Shown here one piece after another: positions 25,077 to 27,986 of a DNA stretch of 27,986 nt. A program made the translations under genes and the position numbers. Origin of the DNA: CALHRB01 sp964473465 (GTDB lineage: Bacteria > Bacteroidota > Ignavibacteria > Kapaibacteriales > UBA2268); NCBI GenBank assembly GCA_964473465.1, contig CAYYPE010000020.1:1-27986 (forward strand). Direction: 5' to 3'. Positions within the stretch are counted from its first letter, which is position 1; every line of letters starts with the position of its first letter. The notes under the pieces are model-generated. The model worked only from the letters and a program-made list of their open reading frames with translations, was not told the origin of the DNA and made no database searches.

Positions 25077-27023
25077 TTGTCCGAGAAGAAAAATTATAAA
25101 TTCCTTTACGATATTAACTATCCGGAGGACCTTCGCAAACTGGATATAAATGATTTACCAACAGTTTGTGATGAGGTGCGGGATTTTATGATTGATACTA
25201 TAACCCGAACGGGCGGACATTTTGGAGCAGGGCTGGGGGTTGTTGAGTTAACAGTTGCTCTGCATTACGTTTATGAAACTCCAATTGACAAAATAATTTT
25301 TGATACCGGACATCAGGGATATCCGCATAAAATCTTGACTGGAAGAAGGGATCAGCTTCACACAATTCGACAATACAAAGGATTATCAGGTTTTTTAAAG
25401 CGATCTGAGAGCGAATATGATGTTTTTGGGGCAGGTCATGCAAGCACAAGTATATCAGCTGCTCTTGGAGTGGCAACAGCCAGAGATTTACAGGGTAAAA
25501 ATTTCAAAGTTGCTGCAATAATCGGTGATGGTGCTATGACGGGTGGGCTTGCTTTCGAGGCAATGAATAATTGTGGTGTGCAGAAAAGAGATATTACAGT
25601 CATCATGAATGATAATAATATTTCAATAGACCCTAATGTATCTGCTTTTTCTAATTACTTTAATGAGCTATTCGCTTCTCCCACTGTTCAAAAATTGAGG
25701 GGAGAAATCTGGGACCTGACCGGTAAGCTTGATTCAGTTGGCGATAGAATCAGAAAACTTGCTTCGAGGATTGAAGGAGGAATGAAAACAATTATGACAC
25801 CCGGGATGCTTTTTGAAGCACTTGGTTTTGATTACTTCGGTCCAATCAACGGTCATAACGTTATTAAACTTGTTAAAATGCTGAGAATGATTAAGGAAAT
25901 AAAAACTCCCGTTCTTTTGCATATTATTACCGAAAAAGGAAAAGGATATGCACCAGCAGAGAGTGACTATCGCCGTTTGCACGCTATCGGAAAAATTGAT
26001 AGAGATACAGGTAAATCCTTAATCAAAGCACCTGATAAACCTGAACCACCACTCTATTACAAAGTTTTCGGACAAACAATGGTCGAGCTATGCAGAATGA
26101 ACCCATATATTGTCGGGGTTACAGCTGCAATGCTTGATGGAACAGGGCTTGATATTCTCGAAAAAGAAATGCCCGGGAGGGTTTTCGATGTTGGAATAGC
26201 AGAAGGTCATGCAGTAACTTTTTCTTCCGGGATGGCAACCGAAGGTATAATTCCTGTTGTTGCAATTTACTCAACATTTCTTCAAAGGGCTTTCGATCAT
26301 CTGACACATGATTGCTCGCTTCAAAAACTCCATGTTGTATTTGCAATTGACAGAGCCGGACTTGTTGGGGAGGATGGAGCTACTCATCATGGTGTAATGG
26401 ATATTGTTTACCTTAGGGCAGTTCCAAATATGACTCTTATGGCTCCGAAAGACGAGCAGGAAATGAGAGATATGCTATATTCTGCAATTTTTGATTACAC
26501 ATTTGGACCTGTCGCTATCAGATTTCCTCGTGGCAAAAGTGTTGGAACGCCTTTAGAGCCGATGAAGGCAATTCCTTATGGAAAATGGGAAAAGTTAACC
26601 AATGGTGATGATATAGCCATTTTAGCTGTTGGTAATATGGTTAAGGAAGCATTAAAGGCTTACGAAATTTTGCATCAACAGAATATTTCTGCTACAATTA
26701 TTAATGCAAGATTCATTAAACCACTTGATATTGACTGTCTGGAAGAAATATGTCATAATTTCACTTCTGTTATAACAATCGAAGAGGGTCAGAAGACCGG
26801 AGGCTTTGGAACAGCAATATTAGAATTCCTTGCAGCAAAAGAATACCATCACGTTAGAGTTTTAAACTTGGGGATTCCAGATAAATTCATTGAGCATGGC
26901 ACCCAAGCTGAATTATTAAAGGAAGTCGGTCTCGATGCTCAAAGCATAGCAGATCAAGTAACAATATATCTTCAAGGGACAGAAATAAAAGCAGAAGACA
27001 AAATTTTTCAGAATTATGATTAA
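25077..27023 (+). CDS. dxs: 1-deoxy-D-xylulose-5-phosphate synthase
   Basis: This 648-aa enzyme condenses pyruvate and glyceraldehyde 3-phosphate to DXP. It is thiamine-diphosphate dependent and is the first step of the MEP isoprenoid pathway (also feeding thiamine and pyridoxal synthesis). The family residues are all present: GGHFGAGLGVVELTVALH (His48), DTGHQGYPHK (His79), GAGHAST (118-124), the ThDP motif GDGAMTGG...N (150-181), catalytic Glu376 in IAEGHA and DRAGLVGEDGATHHG (425-439). Length is typical. The start is a TTG at 25077 with AGGA seven bases upstream; the next in-frame ATG (MIDTITR, residue 38) would cut into the conserved domain. Cytoplasmic, apparently monocistronic. Confidence 0.96.
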   Translation: MSEKKNYKFLYDINYPEDLRKLDINDLPTVCDEVRDFMIDTITRTGGHFGAGLGVVELTVALHYVYETPIDKIIFDTGHQGYPHKILTGRRDQLHTIRQYKGLSGFLKRSESEYDVFGAGHASTSISAALGVATARDLQGKNFKVAAIIGDGAMTGGLAFEAMNNCGVQKRDITVIMNDNNISIDPNVSAFSNYFNELFASPTVQKLRGEIWDLTGKLDSVGDRIRKLASRIEGGMKTIMTPGMLFEALGFDYFGPINGHNVIKLVKMLRMIKEIKTPVLLHIITEKGKGYAPAESDYRRLHAIGKIDRDTGKSLIKAPDKPEPPLYYKVFGQTMVELCRMNPYIVGVTAAMLDGTGLDILEKEMPGRVFDVGIAEGHAVTFSSGMATEGIIPVVAIYSTFLQRAFDHLTHDCSLQKLHVVFAIDRAGLVGEDGATHHGVMDIVYLRAVPNMTLMAPKDEQEMRDMLYSAIFDYTFGPVAIRFPRGKSVGTPLEPMKAIPYGKWEKLTNGDDIAILAVGNMVKEALKAYEILHQQNISATIINARFIKPLDIDCLEEICHNFTSVITIEEGQKTGGFGTAILEFLAAKEYHHVRVLNLGIPDKFIEHGTQAELLKEVGLDAQSIADQVTIYLQGTEIKAEDKIFQNYD

Positions 27024-27077
27024 AAAATTTTGGCTATCTAAAAAAATGATGTTAATTTTGTAATCTTGATTTTTACG

Positions 27078-27149
27078 GATCCCGTAGCTCAGGGGTAGAG
27101 CATCTGACTTTTAATCAGAGGGCCGTAGGTTCAATTCCTACCGGGATCA
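27078..27149 (+). tRNA. tRNA-Lys (UUU anticodon)
   Basis: A complete 72-base cloverleaf: acceptor GATCCCG/CGGGATC with discriminator A, D arm GCTC/GAGC, anticodon stem TCTGA/TCAGA with loop CTTTTAA (anticodon TTT), and T arm GTAGG/CCTAC with loop TTCAATT. The CCA end is not encoded. Confidence 0.97.
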
Positions 27150-27404
27150 CATACAATTCTTATTAAACATCAATAATTCAACTACTTACAAAATCCTTAA
27201 ATTTGTATGATGACGTAAATGATGACGTAAATTGCAGAATTTTTTGCATGGCTTTTCAATTACCTTTCTTTTTTCCAGTTATTTTTGTTTTTGCTCTCTC
27301 GATTTCTTCTCTGCTGATATATTTCTTATGACCAATAATTATATAATATAAAATAACATCAATCAAATAAAGCTTCTTTAAAGGCTTTCATTCTTCAAAG
27401 AATA
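27150..27404. other. AT-rich interval between tRNA-Lys and CRISPR, possible leader
   Basis: No gene is supported here. It holds a 12-base tandem repeat (ATGATGACGTAA, 27207-27230). If the CRISPR is transcribed rightward, the last 100-150 bases would be its leader. A start-less minus-strand frame (about 27254-27384) reads like a protein C-terminus (...YISREEIERAKTKITGKKK) and may be a relic. Confidence 0.45.
27207..27230. repeat. Two tandem copies of ATGATGACGTAA
   Basis: Perfect 12-base direct repeat with an embedded TGACGT core, 58 bases past the end of the tRNA gene. Confidence 0.85.
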
Positions 27405-27986
27405 CTCTTAATCCTAATATAGTTCGATTAAAACTTCAAAGTGGTCGTGGAGGTCAAAAGATGCTGAAATCTTAATCCTAATATAGTTCGATTAAAACAG
27501 AATGCAGAAGGGTAGAGCTATAAGGCTCTATCCTATCTTAATCCTAATATAGTTCGATTAAAACAACACCCGGTTTCTGAATTATATACGGCTCTTCTTG
27601 TATCTTAATCCTAATATAGTTCGATTAAAACTGCAAAGCATTTAGTATTGTTTCACAATCAATATCTGCATATCTTAATCCTAATATAGTTCGATTAAAA
27701 CGGATTTTATCGAGTTTAAACTCTTGCAAGTTAGCTAACATCTTAATCCTAATATAGTTCGATTAAAACTTTTGGTCGGCTTCTGTTAAAACATCCTCGA
27801 TTATAAATCTTAATCCTAATATAGTTCGATTAAAACCTGTTTATAAGAATGATAGTGCTTTAACAACTAAATCTTAATCCTAATATAGTTCGATTAAAAC
27901 AGAGAAGCACTCGAATCCATAAAAAATGCATTTTTAATCTTAATCCTAATATAGTTCGATTAAAACAGATGAGACTGGGGGAAAAA
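27405..27986 (+). CRISPR. CRISPR array, 9 repeats, runs off the window end
   Basis: Nine 30-base repeats start at 27405, 27469, 27535, 27602, 27672, 27740, 27807, 27871 and 27937. They begin ATCTTAATCC and end TTCGATTAAAAC. All are identical except the first, which has C instead of A at its first base. The eight complete spacers are 34 to 40 bases, and a ninth is cut by the window end. Repeats of 30 bases ending in ATTAAAAC and spacers of this length suit type I-B or III systems (inference), with transcription left to right so that ATTAAAAC is the crRNA 5' handle. No cas gene is in the window. Confidence 0.97.

Noticed and set aside
27254..27384. Small minus-strand gene or cas remnant next to the CRISPR
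   Set aside because: It reads like a real C-terminus but has no start codon and a stop just upstream, and matches no family I can name.

Overview
The window is AT-rich and looks like a scaffold of a Bacteroidota/Chlorobiota-type organism, possibly Ignavibacteria or Kapabacteria; the lineage is inference from gene content. Six reading frames or fragments end in recognisable type IX secretion (T9SS) type A sorting domains. There is also an Omp28-like protein, a DUF1800/DUF1501 pair, cytochrome bd oxidase and a one-piece DXS. Unlike typical Bacteroidia, several genes have clear AGGAG-type ribosome binding sites. A 10-N gap shows this is a draft, probably metagenome-derived, assembly.

Layout. 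1-375 is repeat-bearing intergenic DNA. 376-6239 (minus strand) is surface-protein cassette A: a secreted fibre-like gene (6239-4855), a 1041-aa mosaic protein (4858-1733) and a T9SS cargo protein (1701-376). 6466-12492 (minus) holds a small multidrug-resistance-like membrane protein, a DUF2304 protein, two envelope proteins of unknown function, an outer-membrane barrel candidate, a TPR protein and a secreted PsbP-like protein. 12661-15844 (plus) is the DUF1800/DUF1501 pair, closed by a hairpin terminator. 15886-19735 (minus) is cassette B: a fibre with YadA-like head, S74 chaperone, coiled coil and sorting domain, followed by a paralogue of the last gene of cassette A. 19897-20193 is an orphan sorting-domain fragment. 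20396-22441 is an Omp28-like protein, 22537-24971 is cydB-cydA, and 25077-27023 (plus) is dxs. A tRNA-Lys(UUU) and a CRISPR array running off the window end complete the sequence.

The most interesting observation is the pair of cassettes. Both begin with a near-identical promoter, ribosome binding site and 22-codon leader (MKS.SFLKRIIYLFA...IKL). In both, a homopolymeric G tract lies inside the signal peptide, between the leader and the ...LVAQ/...LLAQ end of the signal. In cassette A the tract is 10 G, which is out of frame; 8, 11 or 14 G would join leader and body. In cassette B the tract coincides with the assembly gap. This is the layout expected of slipped-strand phase variation controlling export of a surface fibre. 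Cassette A also carries one in-frame TGA where glycine is expected, so as assembled it is doubly off.

The two cassettes share their 5' leader and 3' sorting-domain DNA but differ in the middle. A third sorting-domain copy, with no gene body, lies just upstream of cassette B. The three sorting-domain copies carry palindromic sequences in the same two loops. Together this suggests a modular surface-protein family reshaped by recombination and switched by tract slippage. That reading is inference; the sequence elements themselves are directly visible.
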